The notes under the pieces are model-generated. The model was not told the origin of the DNA, did not search any database, and saw only the letters and a list, made by a program, of their open reading frames with translations. The position numbers and the translations under genes are program-made. DNA of 32,683 bases. Origin: Nonomuraea corallina. GTDB taxonomy: Bacteria > Actinomycetota > Actinomycetes > Streptosporangiales > Streptosporangiaceae. Below, one piece after another: positions 1 through 7,945 of the stretch (positions are counted from its first letter, which is position 1; every line of letters starts with the position of its first letter). The stretch spans positions 1 to 32,683 of the forward strand of contig NZ_JAPNNL010000073.1 of the NCBI RefSeq assembly GCF_027620315.1, in the 5' to 3' direction.

Positions 1-1
1 C

Positions 2-1753
2 GTCGCCGGCCGCACGGCCCCGCAGGGCTCCCGTCCTGGCGAGGCCACCGTCACCCGGCCGGACCCCACACCCTCGGGCACGAGACCCGTCACCCCGGAC
101 GGCGGCTCCGCCAGGCGGCCCGGCGACATCAGCGTGATCAACCATCGGACCCCCGCCGACACCCCTCCTGCCGCCGCCGGAGTCCGGCCGCAGGACGGCG
201 CGCATCCCACCGATCACGGCGTTCCGTCCGCCGCCCGGGACGCCACCTCACCGCCACCGGCCCAGGCCGATCCGCGCACCACGTCCGCCGCGGCGCAGCT
301 GAGGGATGATCCCGCCGCCGGCCACGGTGAACGCGCTCAGGGCGCGAACGAAGCCCGCCCGCATCCCGCGGACCCGGCCACGCGATCCGGCGTGCGCGAC
401 CACGGGGAGCCTGCGGGCGGTCACCGGGTGGCCGAGGCGTTCGGGACCAGGCCGCCCGCCGAGCCGTACGGGCCGTACAGAACGACGCCCGACGGGCCGC
501 ACAAACCCCCGGCCGAACGCGGGACGAGCCCGGACTTCGAGGCGTGGCGTCATGGGGACAGCCTGGCGCAGCGGGACGAGACCGTGGCCATCGCCCAGGC
601 GCGGTGGGGCGGCGATGACCCGCAGGCGAGCGCGGCGCTGAAGGTGGCGTACGAGGTGGCGCGCGACTACCCCGCTCCCCTGCTCGTCAAGGTCGCGCAG
701 GACATGTTGACGGACCTGCGGGAGGAGGTGGCGGCGGACCTGAGACAGCAGCGGCACACCAAGATCGTCTTTCTCGGGCGTGACGGGCACACGCTGGCCC
801 TCGGCGTGCGGGCGCTGGACCCGGAGTTCTTCGCCGCGTACTGCACGGAGGCGGTCATCTCCCGGGCGGTCGCGGAGGCGGCGGTGCGCGACCGGGAGCT
901 GTACAGCGGTGAGTCCTTCCCTCAGCTCGAAGGGTTCAGGTTCCGGAGGGCCGAGTTCGACCCGGCGGTGATCGAGGGCGCGGCACGACGACTGTCGCGG
1001 TACCTGCTCGACCAGGACATCCCCATCCAGTCGGCCAGGGCCGTGATCACCATCGTCGACACGGGCTACCGGGGCAGCGTGCAGGAGCTGCTGGCCGCCA
1101 TCCACCCGCTGAGGTCCTTCCGGGGGCGCCTGGCCTTCTACGGTGAAAGCTCCAACGACCCGCACCCCGGGTCGAAGAGGGGCTATGTCATGCAGTATTC
1201 GAGGGAGAAGAACCCGGAGCCCTTCGCCGACGACATCCAGTACTTCACGATGTACTTCGTCGAAAGCACGCTTCACGGGCGGTTCACCAGCCCGCCGCTG
1301 CTCGACGAGACAGGGCCGGTACAACGGTTGCAGCGGTTCGAGCCGGACCCGTTGGGCGGGCTGAACCCGGTGCGGGTCTCGGAGCGCTTCCGCGACCCGG
1401 TGACCCGCGAGCTCGCCCAGGAGGTCGGCCTCACCGCCCTCAGGCACTACGCCGAGCGGATCGCGCTGATGATGGAGAGGGACGAGGACTGGCGCGACGA
1501 ACTCGACCGCGGTATCGAGCGCTATCGGTCCCAGGTGCGGTCCTGGGTGCTCGGGCTCGGCCCGGACCCGCGGTTCGCCGAAGTCGCCGACGCCTTCGTC
1601 ATGAGGGACGACGCGCAGGTGATCCGCATGCTGGCCGAGGCCGTCGAGCGCGCCCAGCTCCCTCCCGCGGAGGCGACGGCGCTGTGGCGGGCCTTCGACC
1701 GGCTCCCGAGCGTCGAGGCGAAGCGGGAGTTCTACGAGCGGTTCGTGGGGTGA
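2..1753 (+). CDS. C-terminal part of a large protein: disordered Pro/Ala-rich region plus HAD-like domain (5' truncated by window)
   Basis: The frame is open from base 2, so the gene almost certainly begins outside the window; the GTG at 134 is only the first internal start codon. Counting from that GTG, residues 1 to about 135 are low-complexity (Pro, Ala, Gly, Asp, Arg), and a folded domain fills about 135-539. It contains FLGRDGH (213-219), ITIVDTGYRGSVQ (305-317) and a following FYGESSN strand. The FLxRDG and VDxGxxGSxQ pair resembles predicted HAD-superfamily hydrolases of the COG5610 type, but the usual DxDxT motif is not evident, so catalysis is uncertain. A long disordered stretch ending in a single C-terminal domain is also how many actinobacterial secreted polymorphic or ESX-type effectors are built; that role is inference. 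The C terminus ends REFYERFVG before a TGA. No SD motif precedes the internal GTG. Confidence 0.6.
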   Translation, partial: VAGRTAPQGSRPGEATVTRPDPTPSGTRPVTPDGGSARRPGDISVINHRTPADTPPAAAGVRPQDGAHPTDHGVPSAARDATSPPPAQADPRTTSAAAQLRDDPAAGHGERAQGANEARPHPADPATRSGVRDHGEPAGGHRVAEAFGTRPPAEPYGPYRTTPDGPHKPPAERGTSPDFEAWRHGDSLAQRDETVAIAQARWGGDDPQASAALKVAYEVARDYPAPLLVKVAQDMLTDLREEVAADLRQQRHTKIVFLGRDGHTLALGVRALDPEFFAAYCTEAVISRAVAEAAVRDRELYSGESFPQLEGFRFRRAEFDPAVIEGAARRLSRYLLDQDIPIQSARAVITIVDTGYRGSVQELLAAIHPLRSFRGRLAFYGESSNDPHPGSKRGYVMQYSREKNPEPFADDIQYFTMYFVESTLHGRFTSPPLLDETGPVQRLQRFEPDPLGGLNPVRVSERFRDPVTRELAQEVGLTALRHYAERIALMMERDEDWRDELDRGIERYRSQVRSWVLGLGPDPRFAEVADAFVMRDDAQVIRMLAEAVERAQLPPAEATALWRAFDRLPSVEAKREFYERFVG

Positions 1754-1906
1754 CCGCGTACTGAGGATCCACCGGCCTGGCTGGACCCTGATCCGGAAGG
1801 CACGCGACCATGAGGTGTGCTCATATCGTTCTGGTACGCCAATCCCGCCGCCCGCCGCCGGCGCTCTCCCTCGGCGGGTGAGGTCCGGGGAAGACCTGGG
1901 TGCGCC

Positions 1907-1924
1907 TTTCAGCGGGCTCTCAGG
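1907..1924 (+). promoter_or_regulatory. Putative PhoP-like direct-repeat operator upstream of the response regulator
   Basis: TTTCAGC (1907-1913) and TCTCAGG (1918-1924) are two related heptamers separated by 4 bp, an 11-bp period placing both on one face of the helix. This matches the 7-N4-7 layout bound by mycobacterial PhoP (TCACAGC repeats). The site ends 23 bp before the regulator ATG and suggests autoregulation. Binding is inferred from layout only. Confidence 0.4.
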
Positions 1925-1947
1925 CAGGGGCGGTAACAAGTAGGCCC

Positions 1948-2637
1948 ATGAACGCCAAAGTGCTGGTCGTCGACGACGAGCCGAACATCCGCGAGCTGCT
2001 CGCCGAGGCGCTGATGCTCAACGGCTTCACCGTGCGCACGGCGTCCAGCGGGTGGCGGGCGCTGGAGGCGGTGACGCGGGAGAAGCCCGACATCGTGGTG
2101 CTCGACGTGATGCTGCCCGACCTCGACGGGTTCGCGGTCGCCCGGCGGCTGCGGGAGCGCGGCGACAGCCCGATGGTGCTGTTCCTGACCGCCAGGGACG
2201 CGGTGTCCGACCGGATCGCCGGCCTCACCGCGGGCGGCGACGACTACGTGACCAAGCCGTTCAGCCTCGACGAGGTGGTACTGCGGGTCCGGGCGATCCT
2301 GCGCCGGGTCCGCCCGCCAGGGGAGCGCGCCGACGACGGCGTGCTGCGCTACGCGGACCTGGAGCTGGACGAGGAGGCATACCAGGTGCGCCGCGCCGGC
2401 CGGGCCATCCACCTGTCGCCGACCGAGTTCAGCCTGCTCCGCTACCTGATGGTCAACGCCGAGCGGGTGGTGTCCAAGGCGCAGATCCTCGACAGCGTGT
2501 GGGACTACGACTTCGACGGCGACAGCCGGGTGGTCGAGTCGTACATCAGCTACCTGCGCCGCAAGATCGACGCGCTCGGGCCCCCGCTGATCCACACCCT
2601 GCGGGGCGTCGGCTACCGGCTGCGAGGGCCGTCGTGA
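1948..2637 (+). CDS. OmpR/PhoB-family two-component response regulator, PhoP-like
   Basis: A 229-aa cytoplasmic DNA-binding regulator. The receiver domain (about 3-118) has the acidic pair D9/D10, phospho-acceptor D53 in VVLDVMLPDLDG, T81 in FLTARD and K103 in GGDDYVTKPF. A winged-helix domain of the Trans_reg_C type follows (about 130-226), with SPTEFSLLRYLM and SRVVESYISYLRRKID. The receiver and wing sequences are close in character to mycobacterial PhoP. The ATG at 1948 is chosen because it starts exactly at the first receiver strand (MNAKVLVVDDE); a GTG at 1900 would add 16 unlikely residues and include the direct-repeat site. Its stop overlaps the kinase start (GTGA), so the pair is translationally coupled. 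The likely targets are this operon and the VTC/CotH genes just downstream. Confidence 0.93.
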   Translation: MNAKVLVVDDEPNIRELLAEALMLNGFTVRTASSGWRALEAVTREKPDIVVLDVMLPDLDGFAVARRLRERGDSPMVLFLTARDAVSDRIAGLTAGGDDYVTKPFSLDEVVLRVRAILRRVRPPGERADDGVLRYADLELDEEAYQVRRAGRAIHLSPTEFSLLRYLMVNAERVVSKAQILDSVWDYDFDGDSRVVESYISYLRRKIDALGPPLIHTLRGVGYRLRGPS

Positions 2638-4061
2638 ACCGGCCGTGGCCGCTGCGGCACCGGCTGCTGGCGGCGCTGCTCGGCCTGTCCGCGGCCGGGC
2701 TGACGGTCTTCGCGGTGGCCGGGGTGGTGCTACTGGACCGCTCGCTGCTGGCGCGGGCGGACAGCCAGCTGGCCGAGTTCGCCGACCGGGTGAGCAGACG
2801 CCCGCCGCCGGTCACCCCACCGCCGCACGAGGGCGGGGTGCAGGTGCCGACCCGGTTCGACGTGGCCGTCTACAGTCCGTCGGGGACGCTGCTGGAGGAC
2901 GTCCCCACCGGCGCCCCCGACGGCCCGGACGTGCCCGCCGGGCTCGTGGCCGCGCCGCCGCGCTCCCCCTTCACCGTGCCGGGCAGGGACGGCGCGGGCG
3001 AGTGGCGGGTGCGCGTCGCCCGGCTGCCGGACGGCAACCGGGCCGTGGTGTCGATGTCGCTGGAGTCCAACCGTTCGACCGTGCGGGAGCTGCTGGTCAT
3101 CCAGCTCGCGGCGGGCGCGCTGGTGCTGGCCCTGCTCGCCGCCGTCGCCCTGTGGGTGGTGCGGCTCGGGCTGCGCCCGCTCACCCGGATGGAGCGTACG
3201 GCCGAGGCCATCGCGGCCGGCGATATCGACCGCAGGGTCCCCGACAGCGACCCGCGCACCGAGACCGGCAGGCTCGGCACCGCCCTCAACGTCATGCTCG
3301 AACGCCTGGCCCGCGCGCTGCGCGAGCGCGAGCGCTCCGAGCGGCGGCTGCGCCGCTTCGTCGCCGACGCCTCACACGAGCTGCGCACGCCCCTCACCTC
3401 CATCCGGGGGTTCGCCGAGCTGTACCAGCACGGCGACGCCGACCGGGACCCGGTGGCCGAGCGGCTGCTGCGCCGCATCGAGAGCGAGGCCGGCCGGATG
3501 GGCGTGCTGGTGGAGGACTTGCTGCTGCTCGCCCGCCTGGACCAGGAGCCCGCCCTGGAGCTGAGCACGGTCGACCTGCACGTGCTGGCCGGTGACGTGG
3601 TCCACGCCGCGCACGCCCGCGACCGCGACCGGCCGGTCCGGCTGACGCTGTCCGACCGGCCGGTGCGGGTGCGGGGCGACGAGCAACGGCTGCACCAGGT
3701 CATCGCCAACCTCGTCGGCAACGCGCTCACCCACACCGCGCCCGGCACCGCCGTGCGGGTGACGGTCGGCCACGCCCGGGTCGGCCCGCCCGAGGGCGCC
3801 CACGCCGGCGCCGGGCCCGCGCCGGGCGCCGAGGCCGCGCTGGTGGAGGTGCGCGACGAGGGCTCCGGCATCGACCCCGAACACCTGCCGCACGTGTTCG
3901 ACCGGTTCTACCGCGCCGACCCGAACCGCTCCCGCGCCCACGGCGGCACCGGCCTGGGCCTGGCCATCGCCGCCGCGCTCGCCGACGCCCACGGAGGCAG
4001 GATCGAGGTGACCAGCTCCGGGCGGGGCACCACGTTCCGCGTCCTGCTCCCGGCCGCGTGA
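2634..4061 (+). CDS. Two-component sensor histidine kinase
   Basis: A 475-aa membrane sensor that should phosphorylate the preceding regulator. TM1 is at about 10-34, followed by an extracellular sensor segment of about 120 residues rich in Pro and Gly, then TM2 at about 151-176. A HAMP domain (about 177-230) leads to the dimerisation domain with H248 in ASHELRTPLTSIRGFAE. The ATPase domain follows, with an N-box (HQVIANLVGNALTHT), G1 box (VEVRDEGSGIDPEHL), F-box (VFDRFYRAD) and G2 box (GGTGLGLAIAAAL). All motifs needed for activity are present. The GTG start at 2634 overlaps the regulator stop and gives a short basic N terminus before TM1; the longer open frame upstream is a shadow of the regulator. 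The sensed signal cannot be read from the sequence. Confidence 0.93.
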   Translation: MNRPWPLRHRLLAALLGLSAAGLTVFAVAGVVLLDRSLLARADSQLAEFADRVSRRPPPVTPPPHEGGVQVPTRFDVAVYSPSGTLLEDVPTGAPDGPDVPAGLVAAPPRSPFTVPGRDGAGEWRVRVARLPDGNRAVVSMSLESNRSTVRELLVIQLAAGALVLALLAAVALWVVRLGLRPLTRMERTAEAIAAGDIDRRVPDSDPRTETGRLGTALNVMLERLARALRERERSERRLRRFVADASHELRTPLTSIRGFAELYQHGDADRDPVAERLLRRIESEAGRMGVLVEDLLLLARLDQEPALELSTVDLHVLAGDVVHAAHARDRDRPVRLTLSDRPVRVRGDEQRLHQVIANLVGNALTHTAPGTAVRVTVGHARVGPPEGAHAGAGPAPGAEAALVEVRDEGSGIDPEHLPHVFDRFYRADPNRSRAHGGTGLGLAIAAALADAHGGRIEVTSSGRGTTFRVLLPAA

Positions 4062-4069
4062 CCGCCGGC

Positions 4070-4087
4070 TCACACATTTCTCCCAGG
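4070..4087 (+). promoter_or_regulatory. Putative PhoP-like direct-repeat operator upstream of the VTC/DUF4956/CotH genes
   Basis: TCACACA (4070-4076) and TCCCAGG (4081-4087) are heptamers spaced by 4 bp, the same 7-N4-7 layout as the site at 1907-1924. It lies between the kinase stop and the ATG at 4109. A second promoter here would let the regulator drive the three downstream genes independently of its own. Binding is inferred; a chance match in GC-rich DNA is possible. Confidence 0.35.
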
Positions 4088-4108
4088 TTCGCCGGGTCGG
4101 ATGTGGGC

Positions 4109-4957
4109 ATGCTGCACAGGTTTCGCCCGCCCGCGCAGAGCGGGGACGGGGGCCACCGGCTGCGGGCGCCGAGCAGGCTCCACGCCTTCAACCGGTACGA
4201 GATCAAGTACCTGGTCGACGCCGGCCTCGTGGACGAGCTGCGCGAGGAGCTGGAACCTCGGCTCGACCTGGACCCCCACTGCCCGGACGAGGGCTACGCG
4301 ATCTGGAGCGTCTACTACGACACCCGGACGCTCCGGTTCTACTGGGAGAAGATCGAGGGCCTGCGGTTCCGCCGCAAGCTGCGCATCCGCCACTACGGCG
4401 ACCGGTTCGCCGCCGGTGACGACACCCCCGTGTTCGTGGAGATCAAGCAGCGGGTCAACCGGGTCACCCAGAAGCGGCGCGTGCGCGTGCCGTACCTGGA
4501 CGCGCTGCGGCTGTGCGACGGCCGCCGGATGATCTCCCACGAGCCGTCCCAGCGGGCCTTCCTGGAAGAGGTGCTGGACCTGGTCTGCCGCCTCGACCTG
4601 CGGGCCACCGCGATGACCGGCTACACGCGCCACGCCTACCTGGGCAGGGACGCCGACGCCGGGCTGCGGGTGACGTTCGACCGGCGGGTGCGGGGCCGCG
4701 ACCGCGACTTCGGGTTCGGCGTCGACGCCGTCAACCGCTTCATCGTCCCGCCGCACAAGGCGATCATGGAAGTCAAGGCGAACGAGCGCGTCCCGTACTG
4801 GCTGACCGACCTGACCGCCAAGCGGAACCTTCAGGTGGTGCGGCTCTCCAAGTACTGCCAGAGCGTCGAGGCCCACGGGCTGGCGCCGCGCTCCGTCTTC
4901 CACGTCCCCGACCGTGATCTCGACCGTGGCCGGCAGGCCGCGCTCCCGGAGGCATGA
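4109..4957 (+). CDS. Polyphosphate polymerase (VTC/CYTH-like) domain protein
   Basis: A 282-aa protein consisting almost wholly of a VTC domain, the tunnel-fold domain that in yeast Vtc4 makes polyphosphate from ATP. Seen motifs: RYEIKYLV (29-36), SVYYDTRTLRFYWEK (67-81), the basic strand RFRRKLRIRHYG, VFVEIKQRVNRVTQKRR, and EVKANERVPYWLTDL near the C terminus. The basic and acidic residues lining such tunnels (EIK, RRK, EIKQR, EVK) are kept. There is no TM or SPX domain, so it is probably cytoplasmic and anchored through the DUF4956 partner. The ATG at 4109 is chosen; GTG at 4103 and 4058 are alternatives, but the latter places the direct repeats inside the gene. VTC, DUF4956 and CotH genes recur together in actinobacteria. 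True polymerase activity is not proven for these bacterial forms. Confidence 0.85.
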   Translation: MLHRFRPPAQSGDGGHRLRAPSRLHAFNRYEIKYLVDAGLVDELREELEPRLDLDPHCPDEGYAIWSVYYDTRTLRFYWEKIEGLRFRRKLRIRHYGDRFAAGDDTPVFVEIKQRVNRVTQKRRVRVPYLDALRLCDGRRMISHEPSQRAFLEEVLDLVCRLDLRATAMTGYTRHAYLGRDADAGLRVTFDRRVRGRDRDFGFGVDAVNRFIVPPHKAIMEVKANERVPYWLTDLTAKRNLQVVRLSKYCQSVEAHGLAPRSVFHVPDRDLDRGRQAALPEA

Positions 4958-4963
4958 CCCCGT

Positions 4964-5641
4964 ATGGACTTCTCTTTCCAGGACCTGTCCGGCACCTTCA
5001 GCGTCGCCGACGTCGCGCTCGCGATGACGCTGTCGTTCGTGCTCAGCGCCATGATCGGCTGGGTGTACCGGGCGACGCACCGCAACGTCTCCTACAGCCA
5101 GTCGTACGTGCAGACGCTGGTCGTCCTCGGCATGCTCATCTCCTTGATCATGCTGGTCGTCGGCTCCAACATCGCCCGCGCGTTCGCCCTGGTCGGCGCC
5201 CTGTCGGTGGTACGGTTCCGCAACGCCATCAAGGAGACCCGCGACGTCGGGTTCATCTTCCTGGTGATGGGCGTCGGCATGGCCGTCGGCACCCGGTTCT
5301 ACCTGCTGGCGGTCGTCGCCGGGGTGACGATCTCGCTGATCATCTTGTTGATGCACCGGTTCAACTGGTTCCAGCTGAACGTGCGCCGCCAGGTGGTCAA
5401 GGTCCAGGTGCCCGCCGACGAGGACTACACCCCCGTCATCCAGGACGTGCTGATCCGGCACACCGACGAGTTCGAGCTGGTCAGCATGGAGTCGATCCGG
5501 GGCGGGGCGCTCACCGAGTTGATGTACACGGTCAAGATCAAGAAGGGTGGCGAGCCCGGGGACCTGATGGCGGCGCTGCGCGAACGCAACCACGGCCAGT
5601 CGGTCACGGTCCTGACCGGCTACGACCAGACCGACCTGTGA
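4964..5641 (+). CDS. DUF4956 family integral membrane protein
   Basis: A 225-aa protein with about four hydrophobic helices in the first 135 residues (about 17-35, 50-68, 88-106 and 112-128), including the conserved segment ALVGALSVVRFRNAIKETRD in a loop, then a soluble C-terminal domain (about 145-225). This is the DUF4956 architecture, which nearly always accompanies a VTC-domain protein. It starts 6 bp after the VTC stop. The C-terminal domain has a ferredoxin-like look (ELMYTVKIKKG), which could sense or bind a ligand. A role as membrane partner or channel for the VTC protein is inference; no biochemical function is established for the family. Confidence 0.85.
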   Translation: MDFSFQDLSGTFSVADVALAMTLSFVLSAMIGWVYRATHRNVSYSQSYVQTLVVLGMLISLIMLVVGSNIARAFALVGALSVVRFRNAIKETRDVGFIFLVMGVGMAVGTRFYLLAVVAGVTISLIILLMHRFNWFQLNVRRQVVKVQVPADEDYTPVIQDVLIRHTDEFELVSMESIRGGALTELMYTVKIKKGGEPGDLMAALRERNHGQSVTVLTGYDQTDL

Positions 5642-7197
5642 CCCGGCTCCGGCACCGGATCCCGGTCAGCCTCCGGCAGAACTGGAAGCTCCTCGTCGCG
5701 GGCGCGGCCTTCCTCGGCGTGTGCTGGGGGGTGTTCGGCGGCGGCATGGTCCGCCCGTACGCGGTCTCGGTGTCCAGCACCTCGGCCGACACCGTCACCC
5801 AGGACGTCACGGGCACGAAGGACCTGTTCGACACCTCGGTCCCGCACGAGATCACGCTCACGTTCCGCGACGAGAGCTACCAGGACATGCTGGCCGAGTA
5901 CGCCAAGGACGGCGAGAAGAAGTACGTCGAGGCGGACCTCACCATCGACGGCACCACGGTCCCGAGCGTCGGCATCCGGCTCAAGGGCAACTCGACGCTG
6001 CGGGGGCTCACCTGGCAGGGACAGCGCGTCACCCAGGGGCGGGGAGTCCCCGGCGGCGAGCGCCCCGAGGGCCCGCCCGGCGGCCGCGCGCGCCCCGAAG
6101 GACGGCAACCGCCGGACGGTTTCAACCCTCCTGAGGGCTTCCAGCCTCCCGACGGCTTCCGGCCTCCCGGGGAGGCCGACCAGCAGACCGGCGACCAGCA
6201 GGACGGACGCCAGGGCCGGCGGCGTGGCGGCCCCGGCGGCCCCGGCGGCTTCGGCGGTCTCGGTGCCGAGCTCAAGGCCGAGGAGCCGGAGAGCCTGCCC
6301 TGGCTGATCAGCTTCGACGAGTTCGTCGACGGCCGCCGCTACCAGGGCCACTCGCAGATCGCCGTCCGCCCCGTCACCGGCCAGTCGTCTGCCATGCTCA
6401 ACGAGGCGCTCGCCATCGCCACCGTCGGCGCCGCGGGCGAACCCACCCAGAGCTACACCTACAGCGCGTTCACCGTGAACGGCCGCGCCTCCGCCCCCCG
6501 CCTCGTGGTCGAGTACCTGGACGAGGGCTACGCCGCGGACCTGGGCGACGGCGTGCTGTACAAGTCGCTGGCCACCGGTTCGTTCACCTACAAGGGCGAG
6601 GACCAGACCCGGTACGGCGACGACTTCAAGCAGGTGAACCAGGTCGGCGGCACGGACCTGCAGCCCGTGATCAACCTGGTCCGATGGGTGAACGAAACGT
6701 CCGACGAGGAGTTCGCCGCAGGGCTGTCCGCCCGCCTGGACGTGGAGTCGTTCGCCCGCTACGCGGCGCTGCAGCACCTCATGCTCAACTTCGACGACAT
6801 GAGCGGGCCGGGCCGGAACTACTACCTCTGGTATGACCTGGGCACCCGCAGGTTCCGGGTCATCACCTGGGACCTCAACTTCGCGTACAACGGCGACGCC
6901 TCGACCGGCCCGCACGACAGCGTGGGCGGCTTCGGCGGCGGGATGATGGGCGGACACAAGCTGAAGGAGCGCTTCCTGGAGACACCCGCCTTCAAGAAGC
7001 TGTACGAGGAGCAGTACGCCGCCCTCTACCGCGAGCTCCTGGCCGGCGGCACCTTGACCGGCCTGCTCGGCGCCCTCGTCCGCTCCTACGAGCTGAACGA
7101 CGGCGCCGCCCCCGTCGACTCCGAGGCCGAAAGGCTCCGCACCCTGCTGACCGAACGCGCCCGGGCGCTGAGCGCCGACGAGGTGATCACCCGCTGA
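5638..7197 (+). CDS. CotH-type atypical protein kinase, membrane anchored
   Basis: A 519-aa CotH family protein. The GTG start at 5638 overlaps the DUF4956 stop (GTGA), so it is translationally coupled. A basic N terminus and one TM helix (about 17-36) give an N-in, extracytoplasmic-out topology. The kinase-like domain shows RLKGNST (114-120), then, after an insertion, PWLISFDEFVDGRRYQG, HLMLNFDDMSGPGRNYYLWY and RVITWDLNFAYNG, which correspond to the CotH catalytic core with its metal-binding Asp. Residues about 131-210 are a Pro/Gly/Arg-rich insertion with tandem PPDGF/PPEGF units that interrupts the fold. Spore coat CotH of Bacillus phosphorylates coat proteins using an atypical kinase fold. 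Here the substrate is unknown; the cell envelope is the likely location. Confidence 0.88.
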   Translation: MTRLRHRIPVSLRQNWKLLVAGAAFLGVCWGVFGGGMVRPYAVSVSSTSADTVTQDVTGTKDLFDTSVPHEITLTFRDESYQDMLAEYAKDGEKKYVEADLTIDGTTVPSVGIRLKGNSTLRGLTWQGQRVTQGRGVPGGERPEGPPGGRARPEGRQPPDGFNPPEGFQPPDGFRPPGEADQQTGDQQDGRQGRRRGGPGGPGGFGGLGAELKAEEPESLPWLISFDEFVDGRRYQGHSQIAVRPVTGQSSAMLNEALAIATVGAAGEPTQSYTYSAFTVNGRASAPRLVVEYLDEGYAADLGDGVLYKSLATGSFTYKGEDQTRYGDDFKQVNQVGGTDLQPVINLVRWVNETSDEEFAAGLSARLDVESFARYAALQHLMLNFDDMSGPGRNYYLWYDLGTRRFRVITWDLNFAYNGDASTGPHDSVGGFGGGMMGGHKLKERFLETPAFKKLYEEQYAALYRELLAGGTLTGLLGALVRSYELNDGAAPVDSEAERLRTLLTERARALSADEVITR

Positions 7198-7255
7198 GCC
7201 CCCCCGGGCGCCCCGCTCACCGATCCGTCCGGCGTCCCCGGACCCCATGAGCACC

Positions 7256-7690
7256 TCATCGCCGATTCTCCGGCGTCGAAGGAAGGGAATCGGCGAGGAG
7301 GGCTTTCAGGACCTCACGTCCGTTCCGGCAGGCATGCTCGGCCTGACCGAGCGCTTCGTGCGCGCGGACGAGCCCGTCGTGCGTCCGCGCGCGCTCGCCC
7401 CTCTCCGGCGCCTGCGCCGCCGGGGAGGGCTGGTCCTTCCCGGTGACCCGGGCCGCGCCATGAGCGACGGCCGCCATCCTCTCCCGTTCCGCATGGTCCA
7501 GGCCCAGCGCCTCGCCCAACAGCCGCAACGACGTGCTGCGGGCGCGCGGCAGCCCGCCCCCCTCCAACCGCCGTACGGTGCGGACACTGAGCCCGGAGCG
7601 CTCGGCCACGTCCTCCTGGGTGAGCAACGCCCGCTCCCGCCAGCGCCGCAGCATCGCCCCCAGCGCCCGATCCTGTGTCCCTCCTGACAT
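7256..7690 (-). CDS. Short XRE-family (HTH_31-like) DNA-binding protein
   Basis: A 144-aa protein. Residues 1-75 are a lambda-repressor-like HTH (LRRWRERALLTQEDVAERSG, then VRTVRRLEGG and a leucine-rich helix LRLLGEALGLDHAER). This N-terminal type usually heads long actinobacterial regulators with NB-ARC/TPR or BTAD domains, but here only a 65-residue charged tail follows. The gene is therefore either a stand-alone regulator or a stub. The ATG at 7690 has the SD-like AGGAAA seven bases upstream; longer frames (to 9169) run antisense through the acyltransferase and are rejected. It is divergent from the acyltransferase gene at 7946 and could regulate it. Confidence 0.75.
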   Translation of the reverse strand: MSGGTQDRALGAMLRRWRERALLTQEDVAERSGLSVRTVRRLEGGGLPRARSTSLRLLGEALGLDHAERERMAAVAHGAARVTGKDQPSPAAQAPERGERARTHDGLVRAHEALGQAEHACRNGREVLKALLADSLPSTPENRR

Positions 7691-7945
7691 GGCGTTTCCT
7701 GCCCTTCGTCCCCGGTCCGCTCGGCTCCGCAGTGGCCCCCCGAAGGCCGCGGGCCTCCTGCGGACAACAGTCCTCCACCGGCCCGGCGCGCGCATCCGCT
7801 GCCTGTCCAAGCCTGTGGTACTCCAGGCGAAGTAGTCGGGGCCGACAAGCCCGTCGCCCCGAAGCGGGGACCGTACTTCAGACCTACCCGCGCATGGCTC
7901 TCCAGGGCGACGCCGACCAGGGCCGGCGGTCCCTAGGTTCGCCCC

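Noticed and set aside
1754..1906. Gene or RNA between the HAD-like protein and the response regulator
   Set aside because: No ORF with coding character; only weak short symmetric segments, so it is treated as 3' end plus promoter region.
7198..7255. Terminator between CotH and the XRE gene
   Set aside because: TGAGC/GCTCA can pair around a GC-rich loop, but the stem is only five base pairs, too weak to list.
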